Source: Roseicella sp. DB1501 (GTDB lineage: Bacteria > Pseudomonadota > Alphaproteobacteria > Acetobacterales > Acetobacteraceae). Taken from it: a stretch of DNA of 64,000 nt. The position numbers and the translations under genes are program-made. Under the pieces are notes generated by a model. The model ran no database searches. It was not told the DNA's origin and saw nothing but the letters and a program-made list of their open reading frames with translations. The stretch lies in the NCBI RefSeq assembly GCF_013112485.1, contig NZ_JABFHG010000001.1, forward strand, positions 434,001 to 498,000. Reading direction: 5' to 3'. Of the stretch, positions 8,449 through 15,257 are shown in pieces. Numbering within the stretch: position 1 is the first letter of the stretch; every line of letters begins with the position of its first letter.

Positions 8449-9209
8449 GGCGTGGTCCCGGCCGGTCCCGGCGGAGCCACCGCCCGCGCCAGCCAATCGC
8501 GCAGGGCGGCGGGGCTTCCGAAGGCGTCCTGCAGCTTGAAGCCGTAGCCGCCGAAGCGCCGGGCGACCTCCATCCCTTCCTCGTCGGTGACGTCGTCGCC
8601 GATGAAGACCGGAACGCGGCCCTGGAAGGGCGGCCGGCCCATGAGGGCGTTCACCGCCGTGCCCTTCGAGGCGCCGCGTGGCCGGATCTCCCAGGCCATC
8701 CGCGCCTCCAGCAGGTCGAAGGCGCCGGGATCCTCGGCGACGAAGGAGGCGAGCAGCGCCTCGGCCTCCGGGCCCATCGCCGGCGCCTGGCGGTAGTGCA
8801 GGACGAAGCCGTGCTCCTTGTCCTCGATCAGCGCCCCCGGATAGCGCTCGACCAGCGCCACGGCCCGGCTGCGCCAGGCGGCGGGCGGATGCGGCAGGTC
8901 GGGACGCAGCGCCGGGGCGGCGGGATCGGGGCGCAGGGAGGCGCCGTGGTCGCCGGCCATCGGGATCGGCACGGGCAGGAAGAAGTCGAGGTCGCGCAGC
9001 GAGCGCCCGCTGACGATCGCCAGGGCGCCCGAGAGCTCATCCGTCAGGCGGTGCAGGAGCCCGGGGAGCTGCGGGGCCACGCGAACGGCATCAGGGGTGG
9101 CGGCGATCTCCACCAGGGTGCCGTCGAAATCGAGGAATAGCGCCGCGCGCTCGATGGGGCCCATTCCGGGCATGCCTGGAGGCGGCGGCAGGAGGAACGG
9201 TCCAGCCAT
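8445..9209 (-). CDS. otsB: Trehalose-phosphatase
   Basis: A 254-residue HAD-superfamily phosphatase that removes phosphate from trehalose-6-phosphate. Motif I is LFLDFDGTLVE (Asp27 nucleophile, Asp29), motif II is in AIVSGRSLRDL, and the metal-binding motif is FIGDDVTDEEGM near the C-terminus. Also typical are AGDHGASLR and the KGTAVNALM stretch. The ATG at 9209 has AGGAAG just upstream; the frame is open further, but that part looks non-coding. Its stop is embedded in the GTG start of otsA. Confidence 0.93.
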   Translation of the reverse strand: MAGPFLLPPPPGMPGMGPIERAALFLDFDGTLVEIAATPDAVRVAPQLPGLLHRLTDELSGALAIVSGRSLRDLDFFLPVPIPMAGDHGASLRPDPAAPALRPDLPHPPAAWRSRAVALVERYPGALIEDKEHGFVLHYRQAPAMGPEAEALLASFVAEDPGAFDLLEARMAWEIRPRGASKGTAVNALMGRPPFQGRVPVFIGDDVTDEEGMEVARRFGGYGFKLQDAFGSPAALRDWLARAVAPPGPAGTTP

Positions 9210-9342
9210 ACTTCCTGGACAAGCCCGCTTGGGCGCAGCGGTTGCGTCGCGAACGCGCGAGGCATGCAAGAGGCATGCAATTGGTGGCTGGGAAGGCCTT
9301 GGGCCGGATGACCCGATCAGGGGGCGATCCCCGGAAAACGAT

Positions 9343-9392
9343 GCCCTGGACCATGATCCGCTCACACAGGGTCGCGGATCATGGTCCAGGGC
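9343..9392. repeat. Perfect 19-bp inverted repeat (hairpin) upstream of otsB
   Basis: The arms at 9343-9361 and 9374-9392 are perfect reverse complements over 19 bp, separated by a 12-nt loop. Left arm begins GCCCTGGACC; right arm ends GGTCCAGGGC. It sits in the gap between the otsB start and the small membrane-protein gene, both of which read leftwards, so it may terminate transcription of the small gene. It could also be a mobile intergenic palindrome. Bases 9393-9451 next to it have the look of dispersed alphaproteobacterial intergenic repeats (TCAAGCGATCACGCTCTAG). Confidence 0.7.
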
Positions 9393-9448
9393 GTTGTTCG
9401 ATTGCGTGCTTCACGCTTTTCGGGGAGTCCACCTCAAGCGATCACGCT

Positions 9449-9667
9449 CTAGCGGGCGGTTTCCGCATCACTGTGCCGCATGCCCCAGAGGGCAAAGGCG
9501 GGCGGCAGGACGCCGACGACAAGCCAATGGACCAGGGCCGCCTGACGCGCCAGCCAGCCGGCATCCCAGAGCGCGACGCAGGCGAGTTGCACCACGAGCA
9601 TCCAGGCGACGGCGAGGATCAGCGCACGCTGCTCGGCGCGCGCCTGTTGCCGGGAAGCGTCCCGCAT
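9449..9667 (-). CDS. Small two-helix membrane protein (hypothetical)
   Basis: A 72-residue protein with a short charged N-terminus (MRDASRQQARAEQRA) and two predicted transmembrane helices, LILAVAWMLVVQLACVALW and ALVHWLVVGVLPPAFALW. I do not recognise a family. The chosen ATG at 9667 gives a compact protein with the expected positive-inside N-terminus, although the ribosome site (GAAGGGA, about 11 nt away) is weak. It lies upstream of the otsB-otsA genes on the same strand but is separated from them by about 240 bp containing a strong hairpin. Confidence 0.5.
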   Translation of the reverse strand: MRDASRQQARAEQRALILAVAWMLVVQLACVALWDAGWLARQAALVHWLVVGVLPPAFALWGMRHSDAETAR

Positions 9668-10275
9668 CGGCGGAGTCCCTTCAGCCCAAAAAGCATTGCA
9701 AAAGCGCCCGCCCGAAGGACGGTACAATCCTCTAATACACGCTCTCGTGAGGCTTGCACACGAAAAAGGGAGCCACGCGTGGGAGGCGGTCGCTACGGCG
9801 CGCCCTCGCCGCGGGTCCGAAGACTGCCTTGGCGGGGGGGTGCCATGCGACGCGGCGCCACCAGTGTCCAGGACGGTGCCACGCCAGGACTTCACCGGCG
9901 CCGGCGAGGTCTTGGCCCTTCGCCGCGCTGCCGCATCGGACCCCGCCCGCTGCCGACCCCCCCGCCCGCATCTGGTCCCTCCCCGGCGAATGTATGATAT
10001 CGGACTCGATAATATTCTAACTTCAACGCTATCTGCGCCCTACCGCAGACCGAGCAAATGAATCGCAAGCGTTCGCCATAAGCGACAGACAGCCGGCGCG
10101 ATTCTCGCTCAGGTGGTCCTCACGCGACAGCTCAGCAACCGAATAGCAAGTTTTTTCATGCAATTCGCTGTTCTGAAGCCGCTGGCCGAGTGGGACGATG
10201 CGGCTTGGTCGGGGGGCCTGTTTCGCTCCACGGCACAGATCACGGACTTGCCAGGTCGAATTCCTGAATTAAAGC
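9668..10275. other. Gene-poor interval of lower GC ahead of the intron-bearing tRNA
   Basis: No convincing protein gene is visible here. Base composition drops clearly from about 10000 on, with AT-rich patches (TAATATTCTAAC, AAGTTTTTTCATG). An open frame at 10158-10289 encodes 43 residues beginning MQFAVLKPLAEWDD, but it has no ribosome site and overlaps the tRNA promoter. The change in composition suggests a boundary between core sequence and an acquired or fast-evolving segment associated with the intron-containing tRNA. Confidence 0.5.
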
Positions 10276-10304
10276 TTGCACGACATTAATGAGTTCGGTT
10301 AACA
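10276..10304 (+). promoter_or_regulatory. Sigma70-type promoter of the intron-containing tRNA gene
   Basis: TTGCAC (10276-10281), a 17-bp spacer, then TTAACA (10299-10304). The mature tRNA 5' end at 10315 is 11 bases beyond the -10 box, so transcription would begin just upstream of it. Position and spacing fit a housekeeping sigma factor promoter. Confidence 0.6.
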
Positions 10305-10314
10305 AGCGGCCATC

Positions 10315-10609
10315 GGGCCTCTGTCGGAAATGGTAGACGACCGCGACCCTAGGATAAGTACTGGGTGCCCTGGTGGAAACATCAGGAGTAGAACCGCTCA
10401 AAGTCGGGGAAGACTTCACTGTTGATCCCGAGCCAAGCCCAGAAATGGGAAGGTGTAGAGACTGGACGGGCGGCACCTGACACCACGTGAGTGGCAGGGT
10501 GAAGGGACAGTCCAGACCACGAACCCGGCAACGGGGCGGCGAAAGCCGAAGTGGTATGAGTGTCGCGGGCCTCAGAGGCGTCCTGGTTCGAGTCCAGGGA
10601 GGCCCACCA
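10315..10609 (+). tRNA. tRNA-Leu-like gene interrupted by a group I intron, with noncanonical anticodon loop
   Basis: The 5' exon is 10315-10350 and the 3' exon 10559-10609. Acceptor strands GGGCCTC (10315-10321) and GAGGCCC (10599-10605) pair perfectly, followed by discriminator A and an encoded CCA (10607-10609). The D-arm TCG/CGA with AAATGGTAGA resembles tRNA-Leu. The long variable arm contains GCCTC/GAGGC, and the T-arm is CCTGG-TTCGAGT-CCAGG. After removal of the intron the anticodon arm reads CGCGA-CCCTAGTG-TCGCG: a 5-bp stem with an 8-nt loop instead of 7, with C instead of U at the position before the presumed anticodon. UAG (Leu) can be read across the splice junction, but the extra base makes the decoding register uncertain; CUA or a four-base register cannot be excluded. 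The arm can also close to a 7-bp stem (including 26-44) and a 6-nt loop. This is either a functional noncanonical tRNA or a decaying one. Confidence 0.85.
10351..10558 (+). ncRNA. Group I self-splicing intron (tRNA anticodon-loop type, IC3-like), 208 nt
   Basis: P1 is formed by exon CCT plus intron AG (10348-10352) pairing with CTGGG (10361-10365), giving the required U-G wobble at T10350. P10 is formed by 3' exon AGTG (10559-10562) with TACT (10359-10362). The last intron base is G10558 (omega-G). The catalytic core is recognisable: CCGAGCCAAGCCC near 10428-10440, AAGGTGTAGAGACTGGACGG near 10450-10469 (R region with the 5' strand of P7) and AAGGGACAGTCCA near 10502-10514 (S region), with P7 formed by GACTG/CAGTC. 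A GCGGCGAAAGCCG hairpin lies near the 3' end, as in other introns of this class. The order, spacing and sequence resemble the tRNA introns of cyanobacteria and Azoarcus. There is no intron-encoded homing endonuclease. The intron should self-splice with guanosine. Confidence 0.9.
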
Positions 10610-10630
10610 TCTATTGCTTGTGAGCAACGT

Positions 10631-10660
10631 GGCGCCGCCCGGGGATCCCCGGGCGGCGCC
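10631..10660. terminator. Perfect 30-bp palindrome, likely terminator of the interrupted tRNA gene
   Basis: The sequence is its own reverse complement over 30 bases, with arms beginning GGCGCCGCCC and the central GATC as the only possible loop. It lies 22 bases after the encoded CCA of the intron-bearing tRNA. There is no T-run, so termination would depend on the stem alone or on Rho. The palindrome also separates this gene from tRNA-Leu(CAA). Confidence 0.5.
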
Positions 10661-10675
10661 GCCGCGCCTGCATCC

Positions 10676-10704
10676 TTGCCTTGCCGGCGAGCGGGCCCTA
10701 TCCA
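10676..10704 (+). promoter_or_regulatory. Putative promoter of tRNA-Leu(CAA)
   Basis: TTGCCT (10676-10681), a 17-bp spacer and TATCCA (10699-10704). The tRNA begins at 10717, 12 bases past the -10 box, which is the expected distance. The -10 match is only moderate. Confidence 0.45.
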
Positions 10705-10716
10705 GGTCCGCGCCGC

Positions 10717-10800
10717 GGGGGTGTGGCGGAATTGGTTGACGCAGGGCACTCAAAATGCCCCGACCGCAAGGTCTTGCCGGTTCGAGTCCGGCCACCCCTA
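10717..10800 (+). tRNA. tRNA-Leu(CAA)
   Basis: A class II tRNA of 84 nt. The acceptor is GGGGGTG/CACCCCT (first pair G-U) with discriminator A10800. The D-arm is GCGGAATTGGTTGACGC. The anticodon stem GGGCA/TGCCC encloses loop CTCAAAA, placing anticodon CAA at 10751-10753. The long variable arm is followed by T-arm GCCGG-TTCGAGT-CCGGC. The 3' CCA is not encoded, unlike the preceding interrupted tRNA. It reads UUG codons. Confidence 0.95.
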
Positions 10801-10950
10801 CTCCCGCCCTTCCCCGCCTCGCCCGGCCCGCTGCCCACCTCTCGGCGCCGCCCCGGACCGCGTCCGCGGGCGGCCCGCCGGGCTGCTGGACAAGCCGGGC
10901 GGTTCGGGCGAAAGACCCGCTCCCTGCACAGCCCAGTCTGGAGAAACGCA

Positions 10951-11238
10951 ATGGCCTCGGCGTTCGAGCGCATCGCCGACATCATCGCGGAGACGTCCGA
11001 CGTCCCCCGCGAGACGATCACGCCGGACAGCCATGTGATCGAGGACCTGGGCATCGACAGCCTGGACTTCCTCGACACCGTCTTCGCCATCGACAAGGCC
11101 TTCGGCATCAAGGTGCCGGTCGAGGCCTGGACGCAGGAGGTGAATTCCGGCCAGGCGCCCGCCGAGCAGTATTTCGTCATGAAGAACCTCGCGACCCGCA
11201 TCGAGGAGCTGGTGGCGGCGAAGGCGGCGGGCGGCTGA
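10951..11238 (+). CDS. acpXL: Acyl carrier protein AcpXL
   Basis: A 95-residue acyl carrier protein of the AcpXL type, which carries the very long hydroxylated fatty acid made for lipid A. The phosphopantetheine attachment site is [11 protein letters not shown] with Ser37. Outside it, [20 protein letters not shown] and [13 protein letters not shown] are characteristic of AcpXL rather than housekeeping AcpP. It is first in a six-gene same-strand cluster (acpXL, fabZ-like, two fabF-like, dehydrogenase, acyltransferase) whose order matches the rhizobial very-long-chain fatty acid cluster. ATG 10951 is preceded by GGAGAAACGCA. Confidence 0.92.
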   Translation: MASAFERIADIIAETSDVPRETITPDSHVIEDLGIDSLDFLDTVFAIDKAFGIKVPVEAWTQEVNSGQAPAEQYFVMKNLATRIEELVAAKAAGG

Positions 11239-11247
11239 CGCCAGGCC

Positions 11248-11709
11248 GTGCGCCTCGAATACTTCCAGATGATCGACCGCGTGCTCGCGGTCGATCCTGA
11301 CGGCATCCGGGCCGAGGCGCTGGTGCCGGACGCCAGCCCGGTCTTCGAGGGGCATTTCCCCGGCCATCCGCTCGTCCCCGGCGTGCTGCTGGTGGAGACC
11401 ATGGCCCAGGCCTCGGGCTACCTGCTGCTGCACCGCCTGGGCTTCGCCCGCATGCCCTTCCTCGCCTCGGTGAAGGAGGCGAAGTTCCGCAGCTTCGTCC
11501 CGCCCGGGACGCGGCTCGAGGTCACGGCGCGCATCGAGCATGACGGCTCGGGCTACGCGGTCACCCGCGCCGGCGTCACCCGGGACGGGCAGCGGATCTG
11601 CGATGCCGAGCTGACGCTCCGCATCCTGCCCTTCCCGGCGGCTGAGCTCGAGGCCACCATGCGCGCCCAGGCGGAGCGCATCGGGCTCGGCGCCGCAGCG
11701 CGGGCCTGA
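11248..11709 (+). CDS. fabZXL: 3-hydroxyacyl-ACP dehydratase, FabZ-like (AcpXL cluster)
   Basis: A 153-residue single hot-dog fold dehydratase. The catalytic motif GHFPGHPLVPGVLLVETMAQ is intact, with the active-site His and the Glu on the central helix. It would remove water from 3-hydroxyacyl-AcpXL during elongation of the very long chain. The N-terminus RLEYFQMIDRV matches FabZXL-type proteins. The start is GTG 11248, 9 bases after the acpXL stop; ATG 11269 is an alternative. The order in the cluster supports the specialised rather than the housekeeping role. Confidence 0.88.
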   Translation: MRLEYFQMIDRVLAVDPDGIRAEALVPDASPVFEGHFPGHPLVPGVLLVETMAQASGYLLLHRLGFARMPFLASVKEAKFRSFVPPGTRLEVTARIEHDGSGYAVTRAGVTRDGQRICDAELTLRILPFPAAELEATMRAQAERIGLGAAARA

Positions 11710-11745
11710 CCACGGCCGTCCAGGCATGACCCGAGCGAGCACCGC

Positions 11746-12885
11746 ATGACCGAGAGCATCTGGATCACCGGCATCGGCCTCGTCTCCTCGCTCGGCGAGG
11801 GGCCGGAGATCCACCGCGCCGCCCTCGCCGGCCGCGCGCCGGTGGTCGATGCCGAGGGCTTCGCCCCCTACCCGATCCATCCGCTGCCGCCGCTCGAACT
11901 CGACCGGCAGATCCCGAAGCGGGGCGACCAGCGCCAGATGGAGCCGTGGCAGCGCCTCGGCACCTATGCCGCGGGCCTCGCCATCGACCAGGCCGGGGCG
12001 CGGGCGCTCGTCGCCGATATGCATCTTCTCGTCGCCGCCGGCGGCGGCGAGCGCGACACCGCGCTCGACGAGGCGGTTTGCGCCGAGATCGCGCGCCTGC
12101 CGGCGGAGGAGGCCGGGCAGCGACTGAATGCGATGCTCGCCTCCGGCCTGCGGCCCACCCTCTTCCTGGCCCAGCTCTCCAACCTGCTGGCCGGCAACAT
12201 CTCCATCGTGCATGGGGTGACCGGCTCCTCCCGCACCTTCATGGGCGAGGAGGCGGCGGCGGCGGATGCAGTGCGCATCGCCGCGGCGCGGCTCGCCGAG
12301 GGGCGCGGCGGCATCGCCCTTGTCGGCGGCGCCTATGTCGCCGGGCGCTGGGACATGCTGCTGCTCTACGCCGCCTCGGGCGAGCTGCGGCAAGGCGGCT
12401 GGGCGCCGCTGGCGGAGCGCGCCGAAGGGGGCGGTCTCGTCACCGGCAGCGCCGCGGCCTTCCTCGTGCTCGAGACCGAGAATCATGCCCGGGCGCGCGG
12501 CGCCGCCGGCCTCGCCCGGCTCGGCGCGGTGCGGAGCGGCGCGGCGCGGCGCCAGGGCGAGGACAGCGCCGAGGCCTCGGCCGCCGCGCTGGCCCAGAGC
12601 CTGCCGCTCCGGCCGGGCCATGCCGTGATCTCGGGGGCGAGCGGCGCCGCCCTGCCGACCGCCGCCGAGCGGCGCTTCCTCGCCGGGCTGCGCGCCGCCG
12701 GCCCGGCGCCGGGCCAGGTCGTCCACAGCGCCGACCTCATCGGCCATGCGGTCGAGGCCGCCTTCCCGGCCAACCTGGCCCTCGCCGCCCTGGCCCTCGC
12801 CGCCGGCGACGCCCCGCAGGCGCTGGTCACCGGCTTCGGCGTCTGGCGCGGCGAGGCGCTGGCCCTGCTGGAGCCCGTCGCATGA
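11746..12885 (+). CDS. fabF2XL: Beta-ketoacyl-ACP synthase-like protein lacking the catalytic cysteine (FabF2XL)
   Basis: A 379-residue thiolase-fold protein related to FabF (WITGIGLVSSLGEGPEIH at the N-terminus, TGFGVWRGEALAL at the C-terminus). In the nucleophile region, where KAS II enzymes have ACATG, it reads GVTGSSRTFMGEEAAAA, with no cysteine. The first catalytic His motif (HGTGT) is also replaced (SGASGAALPT), while an IGH motif survives in ADLIGHAVEAAF. This is the pattern of a chain-length-factor-like partner, and it probably forms a heterodimer with the complete enzyme encoded next. The stop overlaps the next start (ATGA). Confidence 0.85.
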   Translation: MTESIWITGIGLVSSLGEGPEIHRAALAGRAPVVDAEGFAPYPIHPLPPLELDRQIPKRGDQRQMEPWQRLGTYAAGLAIDQAGARALVADMHLLVAAGGGERDTALDEAVCAEIARLPAEEAGQRLNAMLASGLRPTLFLAQLSNLLAGNISIVHGVTGSSRTFMGEEAAAADAVRIAAARLAEGRGGIALVGGAYVAGRWDMLLLYAASGELRQGGWAPLAERAEGGGLVTGSAAAFLVLETENHARARGAAGLARLGAVRSGAARRQGEDSAEASAAALAQSLPLRPGHAVISGASGAALPTAAERRFLAGLRAAGPAPGQVVHSADLIGHAVEAAFPANLALAALALAAGDAPQALVTGFGVWRGEALALLEPVA

Positions 12886-14189
12886 CCGAGACCGCCCCGC
12901 CGCCCGCATCCCTGCGTGACCATCGCGGTCGCCACCGCGTCGCCGTCACCGGCATCGGCCTGGTGACGCCGCTCGGCCTCGGTGTCGCCGAGAGCTGGGC
13001 CGCGCTGCTCGCCGGCCGCTCCGGCATCCGCCGCATCACCCGCTTCCCGACCGCGCATCTGAAGACCACCATCGCCGGCCAGGTGACGCTGCCCGAGGGT
13101 GCGACGGGCGAGGTCCTGACCTCGCCGGCGCGGGTCGAACGCATGGCCGGGCTGGCCGCTGCCGAGGCGATTGCCGCCGCCGGCCTCGCCGGCGAGGAGC
13201 GCTTCCCGGGGCCGCTCTGCCTCGGCATGCCGCCGGTCGAGGTGGAATGGCCGCACCGGATCGCCCTCGCCCGCCAGGCCCTGGACCGGGAGCCGGGCCC
13301 GCTGCGCTACCCGGCGCTCGCCGCCGCGGCGACGGGGCAGGAGGCGCTTTTCGAGCAATGCCTGTTCGGCGGCGTCGGCGAGCGGCTCGCCGCCCGCTTC
13401 GGCACCACCGGCGCGCCGGTCGAGATTACTACCGCCTGCGCCACCGGCGCCTCCGCCATCCAGCTCGGCGTCGAGGCGATCCAGCGCGGCGAGGCGCCGG
13501 CGGCGCTCTGCATCGGCGCCGAGGGCAGCGTGCAGCCGGAGGCGCTGATCCGCTTCTCCCTGCTCTCGGCCCTCTCCACCCGCAACGAGGAGCCGGAGCG
13601 CGCCTCTCGCCCCTTCGAGAAGAACCGCGAAGGCTTCGTGATGAGCGAGGGCGCGGCCGCCCTGGTGCTGGAGAGCCTGGAGGGCGCCATGGCGCGCGGC
13701 GCGACGGTGCTCGGCCTGGTGCTCGGCTGCGGCGAGCGGGCGGACAGCTTCCACCGCACCCGCAGCAACCCCGATGGCGGCGCCATCATCGGCGCCATGC
13801 GGGCGGCGATCGCCGATGCCGGGCTGGAGCCCGCCGCCATCGACTACGTCAACGCGCATGGCACCGGCACGCCGGAGAACGACAAGATGGAGACGCTCGG
13901 CATGCGCGCCGTCTTCGGCGAGGCCTGCCCGCCGATCTCCTCCAACAAGTCGATGATCGGCCATACCCTCTCGGCGGCGGGCGCCATCGAGGCGGTGTTC
14001 AGCCTGCTGGCCATCCGCGACGGGATGCTGCCGCCGACGATCAACCACGAGACGCCGGACCCGGCCATCCCGCTCGATGTCGTGCCGAACGAGGCCCGGC
14101 CGGCGGCGGTGCGGCACGTGCTGTCGAACAGCTTCGGCTTCGGCGGGCAGAATGTCTGCCTCGTCCTCGGCGCGGCGCCCCAGGCATAG
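12882..14189 (+). CDS. fabF1XL: Beta-ketoacyl-ACP synthase II-type enzyme (FabF1XL)
   Basis: A 435-residue condensing enzyme with a complete active site: Cys in TTACATGASAIQ, His in VNAHGTGTPEND and His in SNKSMIGHTLSAAGA. It should elongate acyl chains on AcpXL by decarboxylative condensation with malonyl-ACP. It begins inside the stop codon of the inactive paralogue (ATGA at 12882), strongly suggesting equimolar production of the two subunits. The N-terminus carries a short extension (MTETAPPPASLRDHRGRH) before VAVTGIGLVTPLG. Confidence 0.93.
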   Translation: MTETAPPPASLRDHRGRHRVAVTGIGLVTPLGLGVAESWAALLAGRSGIRRITRFPTAHLKTTIAGQVTLPEGATGEVLTSPARVERMAGLAAAEAIAAAGLAGEERFPGPLCLGMPPVEVEWPHRIALARQALDREPGPLRYPALAAAATGQEALFEQCLFGGVGERLAARFGTTGAPVEITTACATGASAIQLGVEAIQRGEAPAALCIGAEGSVQPEALIRFSLLSALSTRNEEPERASRPFEKNREGFVMSEGAAALVLESLEGAMARGATVLGLVLGCGERADSFHRTRSNPDGGAIIGAMRAAIADAGLEPAAIDYVNAHGTGTPENDKMETLGMRAVFGEACPPISSNKSMIGHTLSAAGAIEAVFSLLAIRDGMLPPTINHETPDPAIPLDVVPNEARPAAVRHVLSNSFGFGGQNVCLVLGAAPQA

Positions 14190-14197
14190 GAGCCGGC

Positions 14198-15220
14198 ATG
14201 CGCGCCCTGCAGCTCTTCGGCGACCGCGACACGCGGCTGGTCGAGCGCCCCGAGCCGCCGCCACCCGGCCCGAGCGAGGTGCGGCTGCGCATGCGCGCGG
14301 TCGCGCTCAACCATATCGATGTCTGGGGCTGGCGCGGCATGGCCTTCGCCAGGCGCCAACTGCCGCTGACCGTCGGCGCCGAGGCGGTCGGCGAGGTGGT
14401 GGCGCTCGGCGCGGGCGTCGAGGGCTGGCGGATCGGCCAGCGCGCCGTGCCCTATGGCGCCCTCACCTGCGGGACCTGCCGCGCCTGCCGCGAGGGCCGC
14501 GACAATCTCTGCGAGAATGTCCGGGGGGTGAAGGGCTTCCACCTCGACGGTTTCGCGCAGGAGCTGGTGAACCAGGAGGCGCGGCTGCTGCTGCCGGTGC
14601 CGGAGGAGGTCGCCACGGAGGACGCCGCCTGCGCCGGCATCACCTTCTCGACCGTCGAGCACATGCTCTTCGACAATGCCCGGCTCGAGCCCGGCGAGAC
14701 CATCCTGATCCAGGCGGCGGGATCGGGCATCGGCACGGCCGCGCTGCGGATCGCCAAGGCGATCGGCTGCACGGTGATCGCGACCGCGGGGTCGGACGAG
14801 AAATGCGACCGCGCCCGGGCGCTCGGCGCCGACCATGTGGTGAATTACGCGACCGACCGCTTCGAGGCGGTGGCCCGCAAGGTGACGAAGAAGCGCGGCG
14901 TCGACGTCGTCTTCGAGCATGTCGGCGCCACCACCTGGGCCGGCTCGCTGCTTTCGCTGCGCATGGGCGGGCGGCTGGTGACCTGCGGCTCAACCAGCGG
15001 CGTCACGGCCGAGACCAACCTGATGATGCTCTTCCAGCGGCAGCTCCGCATCATCGGCAGCTTCGGCGCCCCGATGCGCAGCATCGGCGACGGGCTGGCG
15101 CGGATGGCCGCGGGGGTGCGGCCGGTGCTCGACACCGTCGCGCCGCTCGAAGGCTTCGCCGGGGCGCTGCAGCGGCTGGAGAGCCGGCAGGTCTTCGGCA
15201 AGATCCTCGTCACCCTGTAG
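14198..15220 (+). CDS. Zinc-type alcohol dehydrogenase/enoyl reductase-like protein of the AcpXL cluster
   Basis: A 340-residue medium-chain dehydrogenase. The GroES-like half has VGAEAVGEVVALGAGV and a structural-zinc cluster CGTCRACREGRDNLC. The Rossmann half has IQAAGSGIGTAALRIAKA. The catalytic-zinc positions are partly changed (LNHIDVWGWRG replaces the usual Cys-Gly-His). In rhizobial AcpXL clusters the homologous gene (often annotated adh2XL/fabXL1) is thought to carry out a reduction step in chain elongation; that role is inferred here from position. ATG 14198 follows AGGAGCCGGC. Confidence 0.85.
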   Translation: MRALQLFGDRDTRLVERPEPPPPGPSEVRLRMRAVALNHIDVWGWRGMAFARRQLPLTVGAEAVGEVVALGAGVEGWRIGQRAVPYGALTCGTCRACREGRDNLCENVRGVKGFHLDGFAQELVNQEARLLLPVPEEVATEDAACAGITFSTVEHMLFDNARLEPGETILIQAAGSGIGTAALRIAKAIGCTVIATAGSDEKCDRARALGADHVVNYATDRFEAVARKVTKKRGVDVVFEHVGATTWAGSLLSLRMGGRLVTCGSTSGVTAETNLMMLFQRQLRIIGSFGAPMRSIGDGLARMAAGVRPVLDTVAPLEGFAGALQRLESRQVFGKILVTL

Positions 15221-15257
15221 CGGCGATGTCCATCCCGCCGCAGCGCGCCGCCTGAGC

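Noticed and set aside
10158-10289. Short protein gene (43 codons, MQFAVLKPLAEWDD...)
   Set aside because: No ribosome binding site, overlaps the tRNA promoter, and resembles nothing I recognise; the frame upstream of the ATG is open too, so it may only be chance.
10430-10545. RNase P RNA
   Set aside because: The GAAAG/GGCAGGGTGAAGGG stretch superficially recalls RNase P, but the conserved elements and length are wrong, and the P, Q, R, S elements of a group I intron fit in order.
10559-10609. 3' end of a tmRNA, possibly of the two-piece alphaproteobacterial type
   Set aside because: The isolated T-arm plus CCA first looked like a tmRNA acceptor piece, but a matching 5' half with acceptor strand, Leu-like D-arm and anticodon stem lies at 10315-10350, and the sequence between has a group I core rather than a tag-coding frame or pseudoknots.
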